This document shows positions 54,949 through 62,404 of a DNA stretch of 64,000 nt, one piece after another. The notes under the pieces were generated by a model that worked only from the letters and a program-made list of their open reading frames with translations, did no database searches and was not told the origin of the DNA. This stretch comes from Flagellimonas sp. MMG031 (GTDB lineage Bacteria > Bacteroidota > Bacteroidia > Flavobacteriales > Flavobacteriaceae). Position 1 is the first letter of the stretch; each line of letters starts with the position of its first letter. The position numbers were made by a program, and so were the translations under genes. The stretch is from assembly GCF_040112705.1 (NCBI RefSeq), contig NZ_CP157804.1, positions 2,784,001-2,848,000 of the forward strand, in the 5' to 3' direction.

Positions 54949-55371
54949 ATGAAAACTAGCGTACTTCAAAAAACAATGCGGATTATTTTGGGAGGATTGA
55001 TGGTGCTTGCCGGCATCGGACACCTTACCTTTCAACGGGAAGAATTTCAGGCCCAAGTCCCGCGATGGTTGCCCAGTAGTCCCGAATTCATGGATTTTGT
55101 GGTCGTTGCTTCGGGCGTTGTGGAAATTGGCCTTGGGTTGGCCATGATATGTCTTTGGAAGCATCAAATTAAAGTGGGGATTGTATTGGCTATTTTTTAT
55201 GTGCTTATCTTTCCGGGAAATATCTCACAATACACAAATGGCATCGATGCCTTTGGATTGGACACGGACCGAAAAAGATTCATCCGGTTGTTCTTTCAAC
55301 CCGTATTGATTCTTTGGGCCCTGTGGTCCACAGGAGCATTAAAACACTTGATGAACAAATCAAAAGATTAA
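54949..55371 (+). CDS. DoxX-like membrane protein
   Basis: A 140-residue four-helix membrane protein beginning with a helix [20 protein letters not shown], then [19 protein letters not shown] and [20 protein letters not shown]. The GHL and E/G-rich second helix follow the DoxX pattern; role in redox or stress tolerance is only suggested by family precedent. One base separates it from the glutathione peroxidase gene, consistent with a joint oxidative-stress function. Confidence 0.82.
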   Translation: MKTSVLQKTMRIILGGLMVLAGIGHLTFQREEFQAQVPRWLPSSPEFMDFVVVASGVVEIGLGLAMICLWKHQIKVGIVLAIFYVLIFPGNISQYTNGIDAFGLDTDRKRFIRLFFQPVLILWALWSTGALKHLMNKSKD

Positions 55372-55372
55372 C

Positions 55373-55855
55373 ATGAATACATCTTTTTATGATTTTGAGG
55401 CCAATGGTTTAAACGGAGAAAAAACCTCCATGGAGCAATTTAAGGGCAAGACCATTCTGGTCGTGAACACCGCAAGTGCATGCGGATTGACCCCACAATA
55501 TAAAGGCTTGGAAAAATTGTACCAAAAGTACAAGGATAAGGGGTTGGTGGTTCTGGGTTTTCCCTGCAACCAATTTGGCAACCAAGAAAGTGGCACCTCC
55601 GAAGAAATACAGGAGTTTTGCCAAGTAAATTATGGGGTTAGTTTTCCTATGTTCGAGAAAATAAAGGTCAATGGAAGCAGTGCACATCCCTTATTTAAAT
55701 TTTTAAAGTCAAAACTGGGCGGTGGTATTTTTGGCAGCAAGATCAAATGGAACTTCACCAAATTCTTGATCAACAAGAACGGGGTTCCTAAAAAGCGATT
55801 CGGTCCAACCACCATACCCAAGGATTTGGAAAAGCATATCGAAAAACTACTGTGA
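55373..55855 (+). CDS. Glutathione-peroxidase-family thiol peroxidase
   Basis: A 160-residue cytosolic peroxidase. The catalytic cysteine lies in [19 protein letters not shown] near residue 37 (selenocysteine position in animals), the glutamine in [14 protein letters not shown] near 71, and the tryptophan/asparagine in KWNFTKFLI near 123. The extra FPC cysteine suggests a thioredoxin-linked rather than a glutathione-linked mechanism. Follows the DoxX-like gene with one base between. Confidence 0.94.
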   Translation: MNTSFYDFEANGLNGEKTSMEQFKGKTILVVNTASACGLTPQYKGLEKLYQKYKDKGLVVLGFPCNQFGNQESGTSEEIQEFCQVNYGVSFPMFEKIKVNGSSAHPLFKFLKSKLGGGIFGSKIKWNFTKFLINKNGVPKKRFGPTTIPKDLEKHIEKLL

Positions 55856-55894
55856 TCACTTCTCATCAGCTTTTCAAAATTAATTGAAGCCTAT

Positions 55895-56593
55895 ATGTCC
55901 AAACCAAAAATAGTAGTGCTCACGGGAGCAGGGATGAGTGCCGAAAGTGGGTTGAAAACCTTTAGGGACGAAAACGGGCTTTGGGAAGGTCATGATGTAA
56001 TGGAAGTTGCCTCGCCCCAAGGTTTTGCCCGAAACCCTGAATTGGTGCTGGAATTTTACAACCAGCGGAGAAGGCAACTGTTAGAAGTATCCCCGAACGC
56101 TGGACACCAAGCCTTGGCCAAACTGGAGCAAGCGTTTGACGTAAGCATTGTGACCCAAAATGTGGATAATCTGCATGAAAAGGCAGGCAGTTCGCATGTG
56201 ATTCATTTGCATGGGGAATTGTTCAAAGTGCGTAGCACCGTGGATGAAAGCCATGTTTTGGATTGGCAAAAGGACCTCGTTTTGGGCGATACCGACCCTA
56301 ACGGGCATCAATTGCGGCCACATATTGTTTGGTTTGGCGAAATGGTCTCCATGCTGGAAGTTGCAGCAGAGATAACCCAACAAGCGGAAATATTGATTGT
56401 CGTCGGTACCTCCATGCAGGTATATCCCGCCGCCAGTTTGATTCATTATGCCCCAAACCGAACGCCAATTTATTTCATCGACCCGCGACCCAACATCCGC
56501 TCTTCGGATTTTGAACAACTAACGGTGATTCCCAAAACCGCGGCCCAAGGCGTTCCCAATTTGGTGGAGGAACTTCTTAATAATTGGCCCTAA
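55895..56593 (+). CDS. Sirtuin-family NAD-dependent protein deacylase lacking zinc cysteines
   Basis: Removes acyl groups from protein lysines using NAD+. NAD-binding motifs are VLTGAGMSAESGLKTFRD (residues 8-25) and TQNVDNLHEKAG (87-98), with catalytic His106 in HLHGEL. FYNQRRRQ supplies the Tyr55/Arg58 pair that marks class III (SIRT5-like) enzymes, which prefer succinyl or malonyl lysine. The four zinc-binding cysteines usually found after the catalytic His are absent: the region 108-145 has no Cys. 232 residues. Its 3' end overlaps the convergent heme-binding gene by 17 bases. Confidence 0.93.
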   Translation: MSKPKIVVLTGAGMSAESGLKTFRDENGLWEGHDVMEVASPQGFARNPELVLEFYNQRRRQLLEVSPNAGHQALAKLEQAFDVSIVTQNVDNLHEKAGSSHVIHLHGELFKVRSTVDESHVLDWQKDLVLGDTDPNGHQLRPHIVWFGEMVSMLEVAAEITQQAEILIVVGTSMQVYPAASLIHYAPNRTPIYFIDPRPNIRSSDFEQLTVIPKTAAQGVPNLVEELLNNWP

Positions 56594-57029
56594 CACCATC
56601 GGCCCAAGCCACCAGGGTGCTTATCTGTTCTTGGGAAAGCTTGGCATCCCCGTGGGTCCACGTGTACTCTTTTAAGGGCATTTCTCCTTCTTTCACCTCT
56701 TCGATAAGTTCTTCCAATTTATGGTCTTTCTTCTTGGTGTCGTAATTCTGCCAATCAGAAAAGTTCAAGTGTTTCTTCCCATCTTCGATATGGTCTGCCA
56801 ACCAATAGGAAACAGGAGCGATGTTGTTGTACCAAGGATATTCTGTGTTGTCACTATGACAATCGTAACAAGCCGTATTCAAAATGGTCTTTACCTCTGG
56901 GGAAGGATTGGTCTCGGTTTCAAAAGCAGCTACATAGTCACCTGCTGCCACATTTTTTTCCGGACGATAAAATTGCATCCCAACTAGCACCACCAAGAGT
57001 GCCAATGCGATTTTTTTTGCTATTTTCAT
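56577..57029 (-). CDS. Membrane-anchored heme-binding (single CXXCH) protein
   Basis: A 150-residue periplasmic c-type heme protein. An N-terminal helix (IAKKIALALLVVLVGMQFY) precedes ACYDCHSDNTEYPWYN, a CXXCH heme site; the later segments LNFSDWQNYDTKKKDHKL and EGEMPLKEYTWTHGDAKLS match the bacterial haem-binding domain, with the Met as likely axial ligand. The start MKIAKKIALALL is chosen for its signal sequence; longer starts would overlap the divergent gene at 57064. Confidence 0.86.
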   Translation of the reverse strand: MKIAKKIALALLVVLVGMQFYRPEKNVAAGDYVAAFETETNPSPEVKTILNTACYDCHSDNTEYPWYNNIAPVSYWLADHIEDGKKHLNFSDWQNYDTKKKDHKLEELIEEVKEGEMPLKEYTWTHGDAKLSQEQISTLVAWADGVRANY

Positions 57030-57063
57030 TGGATAAGGATTTTGGTAAATATATTGAATTTTC

Positions 57064-57636
57064 ATGACCGAGAAACAGCTGCATACCTCTCTTTTTGCCA
57101 GTAGGATTTCCAAAGCGCAAATCGATATATTGGTTGGGCAATTGGAGAAAGAACCAGAACTGGCAAAGGTGCTTTTTCAATACGTTTTACAAGAAGACAA
57201 AGAAGGTACCTTTAATGCAAGCTGGACGTTTGACCACTTAATGCGAAAACAGCTTCACTATCTGTTACCCTTTATGGAAACCTTTACCAATGGGCTTTCG
57301 CAACTGCAATCAGAATCCTGTATTCGGCCCATCGCCCACGTTTGCGAAATGGTGTGCGAAGCCTACTTTAAGAAAAAAGACCCTATTTTTATAAAAACAG
57401 TCACCAATAATCAGTTGGAAAAAATAATGACCGCCTGTTTTGATTGGCTCATCGGACCCATGAATATTGCGCCCAAGGTGTTCGCCATGAGCAGCCTGTA
57501 TTACCTAGGCTTTAAATTTGATTGGGTCCACCCCGAATTGAAGCAGGTTTTGGAGGACAATTATCCTAACGGGACCAGTGGTTACCGAAACAGGGCCAAA
57601 AAAACTCTGGATAAGTTGGCCCGATTGGGCGTCTAA
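57064..57636 (+). CDS. Helical protein of unknown function upstream of purB
   Basis: A 190-residue, all-helical soluble protein, probably with HEAT-like repeats; no catalytic motif visible. Segments such as SWTFDHLMRKQLHYLLPFME and YLGFKFDWVHPELKQVLEDN look conserved in related genomes, where it sits next to purB and is occasionally labelled adenylosuccinate lyase by association. The gap to purB is 46 bases and contains purB's own promoter box. Confidence 0.72.
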   Translation: MTEKQLHTSLFASRISKAQIDILVGQLEKEPELAKVLFQYVLQEDKEGTFNASWTFDHLMRKQLHYLLPFMETFTNGLSQLQSESCIRPIAHVCEMVCEAYFKKKDPIFIKTVTNNQLEKIMTACFDWLIGPMNIAPKVFAMSSLYYLGFKFDWVHPELKQVLEDNYPNGTSGYRNRAKKTLDKLARLGV

Positions 57637-57651
57637 ACTGTAGACTTTAAG

Positions 57652-57659
57652 TATCTTTG
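57652..57659 (+). promoter_or_regulatory. -7 promoter element for purB
   Basis: TATCTTTG, an exact TAnnTTTG match, 23 bases before the ATG. Confidence 0.58.
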
Positions 57660-57682
57660 GGGCTTTCAAAATTTTCTGGAAC

Positions 57683-59026
57683 ATGTCGCTCACCCAACTA
57701 AATGCCATTTCACCTATTGACGGTAGGTATCGAAACAAGACCAAGGCCCTAAAGGACTATTTTTCGGAGGAAGCCCTGATTAAATATAGGGTTCTTGTTG
57801 AAATTGAATACTTTATTGCGCTTTGCGAGATTCCTTTGCCCCAATTGGCCGATTTTGACAAAGGGCTTTTTCCTCAGCTCCAAAAAATTTATCAGGATTT
57901 TTCTACGGAAGATGCACAAGTCATCAAGGACATAGAAAAAACGACCAATCACGATGTAAAGGCAGTGGAATATTTCATCAAACAAAAGTTTGATGGACTC
58001 AACCTTCAAAAATACAAGGAGTTCATCCATTTTGGATTGACATCCCAAGATATTAACAATACAGCCATTCCGTTATCCATCAAAGAGGCGATGAACGATG
58101 TGTATGTGCCTGCCTATCTGGAAGTATTTGAAAAATTGAAGGAATTGGCAAAGGAATGGGAAAATATCCCGATGTTGGCCCGTACCCATGGGCAACCGGC
58201 CTCCCCTACCCGTTTGGGCAAGGAAATCGAGGTGTTTGTGGAAAGGTTCAAGGAGCAGTTCAACCTATTGAACGACATTCCAAGTGCCGCAAAGTTTGGC
58301 GGAGCAACGGGAAATTACAATGCACACAAAGTAGCTTATCCAAATAACGATTGGAGGGCCTTTGGAAAGCAGTTTGTGCAGGAGAAATTAGGTTTACACC
58401 ACTCCTTCCCCACCACACAGATTGAGCATTACGACCACATGGCCGCTTTGTTCGATTGCTTGAAGCGCATCAATACCATTTTGATTGACTTGGACCGCGA
58501 TATGTGGACCTACATCTCGATGGATTACTTTAAACAAAAAATTAAAAAGGGTGAAGTAGGCTCTTCTGCCATGCCGCACAAGGTAAACCCTATCGATTTT
58601 GAGAATTCCGAAGGAAATTTAGGCTTGGCCAATGCGGTTTTTGAGCATTTGTCCGCCAAATTGCCCATTTCCCGATTGCAGCGCGACCTGACGGACAGTA
58701 CCGTTTTACGCAATGTGGGCGTTCCTTTTGCCCATACCTTGGTTGGGTTCCAATCCACTTTAAAGGGTTTGAACAAATTGGTGTTGAACCCTACTAAATT
58801 TGAAGAGGATTTGGAGGATAACTGGGCCGTTGTAGCCGAAGCCATTCAAACCATCTTGCGCAGGGAAGGCTATCCCAATCCATACGAAGCGCTAAAAGGT
58901 TTGACACGTACCAATGCCAAGATCAACCAGAAATCCATTGCAGATTTCATTGAAACCTTGGAAGTGTCGGATGCGATTAAGGCGGAGTTGAAACAGATCA
59001 CCCCAGCGAATTATACCGGGGTTTAA
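57683..59026 (+). CDS. purB: Adenylosuccinate lyase
   Basis: Catalyses two fumarate-releasing steps of purine synthesis (SAICAR to AICAR, adenylosuccinate to AMP). The 447-residue protein starts LNAISPIDGRYRNKTKAL, holds HFGLTSQDINNTA, ARTHGQPASPTRLGKEI and the superfamily signature VGSSAMPHKVNPIDFENSEG with the catalytic serine. The length matches the E. coli-type enzyme. Followed by a short palindromic repeat. Confidence 0.97.
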   Translation: MSLTQLNAISPIDGRYRNKTKALKDYFSEEALIKYRVLVEIEYFIALCEIPLPQLADFDKGLFPQLQKIYQDFSTEDAQVIKDIEKTTNHDVKAVEYFIKQKFDGLNLQKYKEFIHFGLTSQDINNTAIPLSIKEAMNDVYVPAYLEVFEKLKELAKEWENIPMLARTHGQPASPTRLGKEIEVFVERFKEQFNLLNDIPSAAKFGGATGNYNAHKVAYPNNDWRAFGKQFVQEKLGLHHSFPTTQIEHYDHMAALFDCLKRINTILIDLDRDMWTYISMDYFKQKIKKGEVGSSAMPHKVNPIDFENSEGNLGLANAVFEHLSAKLPISRLQRDLTDSTVLRNVGVPFAHTLVGFQSTLKGLNKLVLNPTKFEEDLEDNWAVVAEAIQTILRREGYPNPYEALKGLTRTNAKINQKSIADFIETLEVSDAIKAELKQITPANYTGV

Positions 59027-59031
59027 GTTTG

Positions 59032-59090
59032 TGTCAGTTCGAGCGCAGTCGAGAACCAATTAAGACATCTCGACTGCGCTCGATGTGACA
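59032..59090. repeat. Palindromic repeat core after purB
   Basis: TGTCAGTTCGAGCGCAGTCG then AGA faces TCTCGACTGCGCTCGATGTG then ACA across a 13-base loop. The left arm is identical to the inner arm of the element at 19290. It lies between convergent purB and the MscS gene and probably serves both as terminator. Confidence 0.88.
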
Positions 59091-59097
59091 ATTATTC

Positions 59098-59913
59098 CTA
59101 AGCCTTTTTGTGGATTTCTACTTGGTGTGGATATGGGATTTCAATGCCAGCTTCATCCAAGGCCAATTTACTGTTTTCATAGGTGTCAAAGTACACGTCC
59201 CAGTAATCATCTGGCTCGCAAAAGGGCCGTACGGCAAAATTCACGGAGCTATCTGCCAACTCCAACACATTTACGGAGGGAGCCGGGTCTTTCAACACTT
59301 TGGGGTTGGAGGTCAGCACCTGCAGTAACACCTCCTTGGTTTTTTTGATATCCTCCCCATAACCGACCCCAATCACCGTATCTACCCGAACTTTTCCTTC
59401 GGCGGTGTAATTAACGATGTTCCCATTGGCCATGGCACCATTGGGCACAATGGCCAATCGACTTTGTGGAGTAACCAATTTTGTGGTAAATATTTCAATG
59501 CCCTTTACCTTGCCCAAAACACCTTGGGCCTCGATCAAGTCGCCGATTTTGTACGGCTTAAAAATCATGATGAGCACCCCTCCTGCAAAATTGGAGAGGG
59601 AGCCCTGTAAGGCCAGACCTACCGCCAAACCAGCAGCGGCGATAACTGCGGCAAAGGTAGTGACGTCAACCCCCAAACGGGAAATCACAATAATGATCAA
59701 GAATATTTTGAGTGCCCAAGAGAACAGGTTCAACAAAAACTTTTGGAGGGATTCATCGTACTTGCTTTTGGACATTACCTTGCGGGTCCCTTTGATGATT
59801 TTCTTGACCACCCACATCCCCACAATATAGATGATGAGGGCCGTGAGCAATTTGGGACCGAATTCCTTACTAAGTTCAATACCGTAATCGAACCATTCCT
59901 GTGCTTTTTCCAT
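59098..59913 (-). CDS. MscS-family mechanosensitive channel
   Basis: Inner-membrane channel that opens on hypo-osmotic shock. 271 residues: three helices (LLTALIIYIVGMWVVKKII; FSWALKIFLIIIVISRLG; the pore helix FAAVIAAAGLAVGLALQGS with the Gly/Ala pattern), then the beta domain (GDLIEAQGVLGKVKGIEIF, IVPNGAMANGNIVNYT) and the C-terminal domain. Typical small MscS. Single gene, own unit. Confidence 0.95.
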   Translation of the reverse strand: MEKAQEWFDYGIELSKEFGPKLLTALIIYIVGMWVVKKIIKGTRKVMSKSKYDESLQKFLLNLFSWALKIFLIIIVISRLGVDVTTFAAVIAAAGLAVGLALQGSLSNFAGGVLIMIFKPYKIGDLIEAQGVLGKVKGIEIFTTKLVTPQSRLAIVPNGAMANGNIVNYTAEGKVRVDTVIGVGYGEDIKKTKEVLLQVLTSNPKVLKDPAPSVNVLELADSSVNFAVRPFCEPDDYWDVYFDTYENSKLALDEAGIEIPYPHQVEIHKKA

Positions 59914-60002
59914 GAGGTTGAATTTTTGTTAGTGTGCTTGTTATGAGACACTAAGATACTAAACCAAGTCACATTTTAGGGAATGGAGTTTCGTTGAACA
60001 TA

Positions 60003-60027
60003 AAAAAAGGGCGACAAAAGTCGCCCT
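60003..60027 (-). terminator. Intrinsic terminator after the DUF4252 operon
   Basis: GGGCGAC-TTTT-GTCGCCC on the minus strand followed by seven T; a textbook terminator 27 bases past the last gene of the sigma-factor operon. Confidence 0.92.
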
Positions 60028-60053
60028 GATTACATTGATTATGATGATTGGTC

Positions 60054-60602
60054 TTAGCCTTTTAAAAAGTCCCCGATTTCGCCAAGCCCTTCACCTTTGT
60101 AGTCGGATTTTTGAATGGCCTGCATTAATTGGATAATGTGGGCGGGGTTCATATCCTTGCCCAGTACACGCACCAGGGCAAAGCCCTTATCTTCGCTGTC
60201 GCCGTAAATGATCACTTCGTCAATGGCATCTTCGTCGCCCAAATATTTAATGACGCCCTTGCCGTATTTGGAATTGATTTTCATCAGCTCCACAAAGTCG
60301 TCTCCTTTAAGGATTTCGCGTACTTTTTTCTTCTCGATTTCATATTCTGCTGCATTGTCCGCATTCTTTTTGAAAGCCAGCAGGTTGAACTTTCGCAGGG
60401 ATTCGATGGCCTCCTTTTGGGTCGGGTTCAAATCCTCCTCGTTCAATTTTAGGATACTTGCGGGTACATCAATGGACAAAAAGTTTGGATTCTCGGAGTT
60501 GTCCACATAATATTCTTGCAGACTGGGCTGCGAAGCACAGGAAGCCAGAAGCACTGCTCCGGCCAACACTAGCGTTTTTACAATATGTTTCATCTGTTTC
60601 AT
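60054..60602 (-). CDS. DUF4252 family lipoprotein
   Basis: A 182-residue exported lipoprotein; signal IVKTLVLAGAVLLASC with lipobox Cys. The mature part is about 160 residues, charged, ending KSDYKGEGLGEIGDFLKG. It pairs with the next upstream gene, another DUF4252 protein that is not lipidated. The start at 60602 (MKQMKHIVKTL) is chosen for the signal peptide; the longer frame adds a non-signal-like extension. DUF4252 has no known function. Last gene of the sigma-factor operon. Confidence 0.8.
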   Translation of the reverse strand: MKQMKHIVKTLVLAGAVLLASCASQPSLQEYYVDNSENPNFLSIDVPASILKLNEEDLNPTQKEAIESLRKFNLLAFKKNADNAAEYEIEKKKVREILKGDDFVELMKINSKYGKGVIKYLGDEDAIDEVIIYGDSEDKGFALVRVLGKDMNPAHIIQLMQAIQKSDYKGEGLGEIGDFLKG

Positions 60603-60707
60603 TTTTTGATTGATAGAATATCTGAAAAATTGGTTGACAGTAATGAGTTGTTGTTTCTTGTGTTTTGTTACAAGTCGCACCCGATTACTGTCAACCGATA
60701 GATTTAT

Positions 60708-61247
60708 TTAGTTCTTTTTGCCTGCTTCGTTCAATTCTTCGGGCAAGTTCATCTTTTTGGTCAAAGAACTGATCTTGTTCAGGTCAATATCACCTGTTAG
60801 GGATAGAATCACGGTCTCGAACTTTCGGCCATCAGCCTCTACGTTCTTCATTCCAGTGACGAACATCAGCAGTTCGCTCACATGATCCGCATCCTTACCT
60901 TCCTTGATATAGAATTTGACGTTCGCCTCTTTGTCCTTTACCCGCATCAATTCTTCCATCTTTGAACTGGACAGGTAGCTATCCACGGAAGCCTTCATGT
61001 CGTCACCGATTTTCTTGTTTTCCGTGGTAAATACCTTCAAACTTTTAAGACTGCTGGCAATATCCATAAAGTCCTGGGCTTCGGGGTCGTCTACTTCCAC
61101 GTCAATTTTAGCCAATAGGTTGAACATGCTTTTGTTCACCACTACCGAGGTTACCTCGTCCAAATCCTCGAACTTGTCAAACAGGGATTGTGAAAATCCT
61201 GCCAAAGGCAACACGGTCATTACTGCGATTAAAATATACTTTTTCAT
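60708..61247 (-). CDS. DUF4252 family periplasmic protein
   Basis: A 179-residue exported protein with signal YILIAVMTVLPLAGFSQ. Typical DUF4252 arrangement: SLFDKFEDLDEVTSVVVNKS at the mature N-terminus and a C-terminal LTGDIDLNKISSLTKKMN. Without Cys at the cleavage site it would be soluble in the periplasm. It lies 13 bases after the putative anti-sigma gene and 105 bases before the lipidated paralogue. Start MKKYILIAVM chosen for the signal peptide. Confidence 0.82.
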   Translation of the reverse strand: MKKYILIAVMTVLPLAGFSQSLFDKFEDLDEVTSVVVNKSMFNLLAKIDVEVDDPEAQDFMDIASSLKSLKVFTTENKKIGDDMKASVDSYLSSSKMEELMRVKDKEANVKFYIKEGKDADHVSELLMFVTGMKNVEADGRKFETVILSLTGDIDLNKISSLTKKMNLPEELNEAGKKN

Positions 61248-61260
61248 TTTGTTACGTTTT

Positions 61261-61695
61261 TTAATTGTTACTGTAAATTTTTTGTTTTGCTTCTTCAAAC
61301 TCGTTCAGGTAGGCCACTTTTTCTGTTCCCCGGCTAAAGTTTTCTGCGAGGAGCTCAAAAGCTTTTTTGGTTTCCTGATAGGCGTACTCCGCCTTTTGCT
61401 GTTCCAAGCGTTTTGTTTCTTGGTACTGATTGCCAAAATAAATGCCAAAGGCGAGAACTACGGCCGCTGCTACGGATAGCCACTTGTAATAGTTTACTCT
61501 AGGTTTTAATGGTACCTGCTTGGTGTACTTTTCTTCCTTGGCCATGGAAAAGTAGTTGAACATGGGTTTGTACTGTTCCAAGTGGGGTGCAACCTCATCT
61601 TGTGCAAAATACGCCCTAAGTGTTCTTTCTTCGTCCACTGTGGCAGTGGCCTCGAAGTACTTCTCCAATATTTTCTCTATGTTACCCAATTCCAT
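61261..61695 (-). CDS. Putative anti-sigma factor (single-TM protein)
   Basis: A 144-residue membrane protein: a cytoplasmic N-terminal helical part (LEKYFEATATVDEERTLRAY, the look of a short anti-sigma-type zinc-less domain), one transmembrane helix (WLSVAAAVVLAFGIYFG) and a charged periplasmic tail. It overlaps the ECF sigma gene by 14 bases, the usual place of an anti-sigma factor. No HxxxCxxC motif is present. The assignment rests on topology and position rather than on sequence family. Confidence 0.65.
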   Translation of the reverse strand: MELGNIEKILEKYFEATATVDEERTLRAYFAQDEVAPHLEQYKPMFNYFSMAKEEKYTKQVPLKPRVNYYKWLSVAAAVVLAFGIYFGNQYQETKRLEQQKAEYAYQETKKAFELLAENFSRGTEKVAYLNEFEEAKQKIYSNN

Positions 61696-62191
61696 AGTTG
61701 TGTTTTTTTTTTAATTCTTCCCGTACTGTTTTTCTTGCCCTCGACAGCGCTACGCGCACTGCGGTGGGTTTCATGTCCAAGAGCTCGCATATCTCGTCGA
61801 ACTCATATTGCTCTACATCCCGTAGCTGCAATATCATTTTTTGTTGTTCCGGCAGTTCTTCCATGATCCGTTCCATCCAACTTACACTGTCTTCGGCCTC
61901 CAATTGTTTTTGTAGGGAGGTGTTGTCATCGCTGTAATTGCTGTGGACCAGTTTTAGGTTCCCTGCTTGTTTGGACTTTAAGCGGTCCAAACAAAAGTTT
62001 TTGGTCATCGTCATGGCAAAGGCCTCTACATTTTTGTACTCTGACATGGACTCGTTCTTTGACCATAGCTTCAACAAAATTTCCTGAGTGGCGTCTTCTG
62101 CTTCTTCCCGGGAAACCAACAGTCGCTTTGCGAGTCTGTACAGTTTATCCTGAAAAGGTAAAACCACATTTAAAAATTCTGTTTGTTTCAT
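61682..62191 (-). CDS. ECF-type RNA polymerase sigma factor
   Basis: A 169-residue extracytoplasmic-function sigma factor. Region 2 includes LVSREEAEDATQEILLKLWS and NVEAFAMTMTKNFCLDRLKS; region 4 LPEQQKMILQLRDVEQYEFD with the helix-turn-helix ICELLDMKPTAVRVALSRAR. It heads an operon with a putative anti-sigma gene and two DUF4252 genes, and a candidate ECF-type promoter lies upstream, so it probably controls its own operon. Confidence 0.93.
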   Translation of the reverse strand: MKQTEFLNVVLPFQDKLYRLAKRLLVSREEAEDATQEILLKLWSKNESMSEYKNVEAFAMTMTKNFCLDRLKSKQAGNLKLVHSNYSDDNTSLQKQLEAEDSVSWMERIMEELPEQQKMILQLRDVEQYEFDEICELLDMKPTAVRVALSRARKTVREELKKKHNYGIG

Positions 62192-62241
62192 TTGGTTGTC
62201 TTCGTTGTTTTTGTGTCTTTCTTATCGACCTACACTATCAC

Positions 62242-62267
62242 GACGACACATATCGAAATTTGTTACA
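62242..62267 (-). promoter_or_regulatory. Candidate ECF-type promoter of the sigma operon
   Basis: On the minus strand TGTAACA (62267-62261) and CGTC (62245-62242) are 15 bases apart, resembling the AAC...CGTC layout of ECF promoters and unlike the TAnnTTTG boxes elsewhere in the window. The ATG is 50 bases downstream. Confidence 0.5.
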
Positions 62268-62404
62268 AAAAATTTGAAATATGCCTCCATAAGCCTATTT
62301 TGCAGGGGAATATTGTAAAGTCGACTATGTAATTTTACTCAAATCAACCTTTACATCTGATACATTTGGAACAAAATTTGAGTAAATTCACTAAAAATTG
62401 AATT

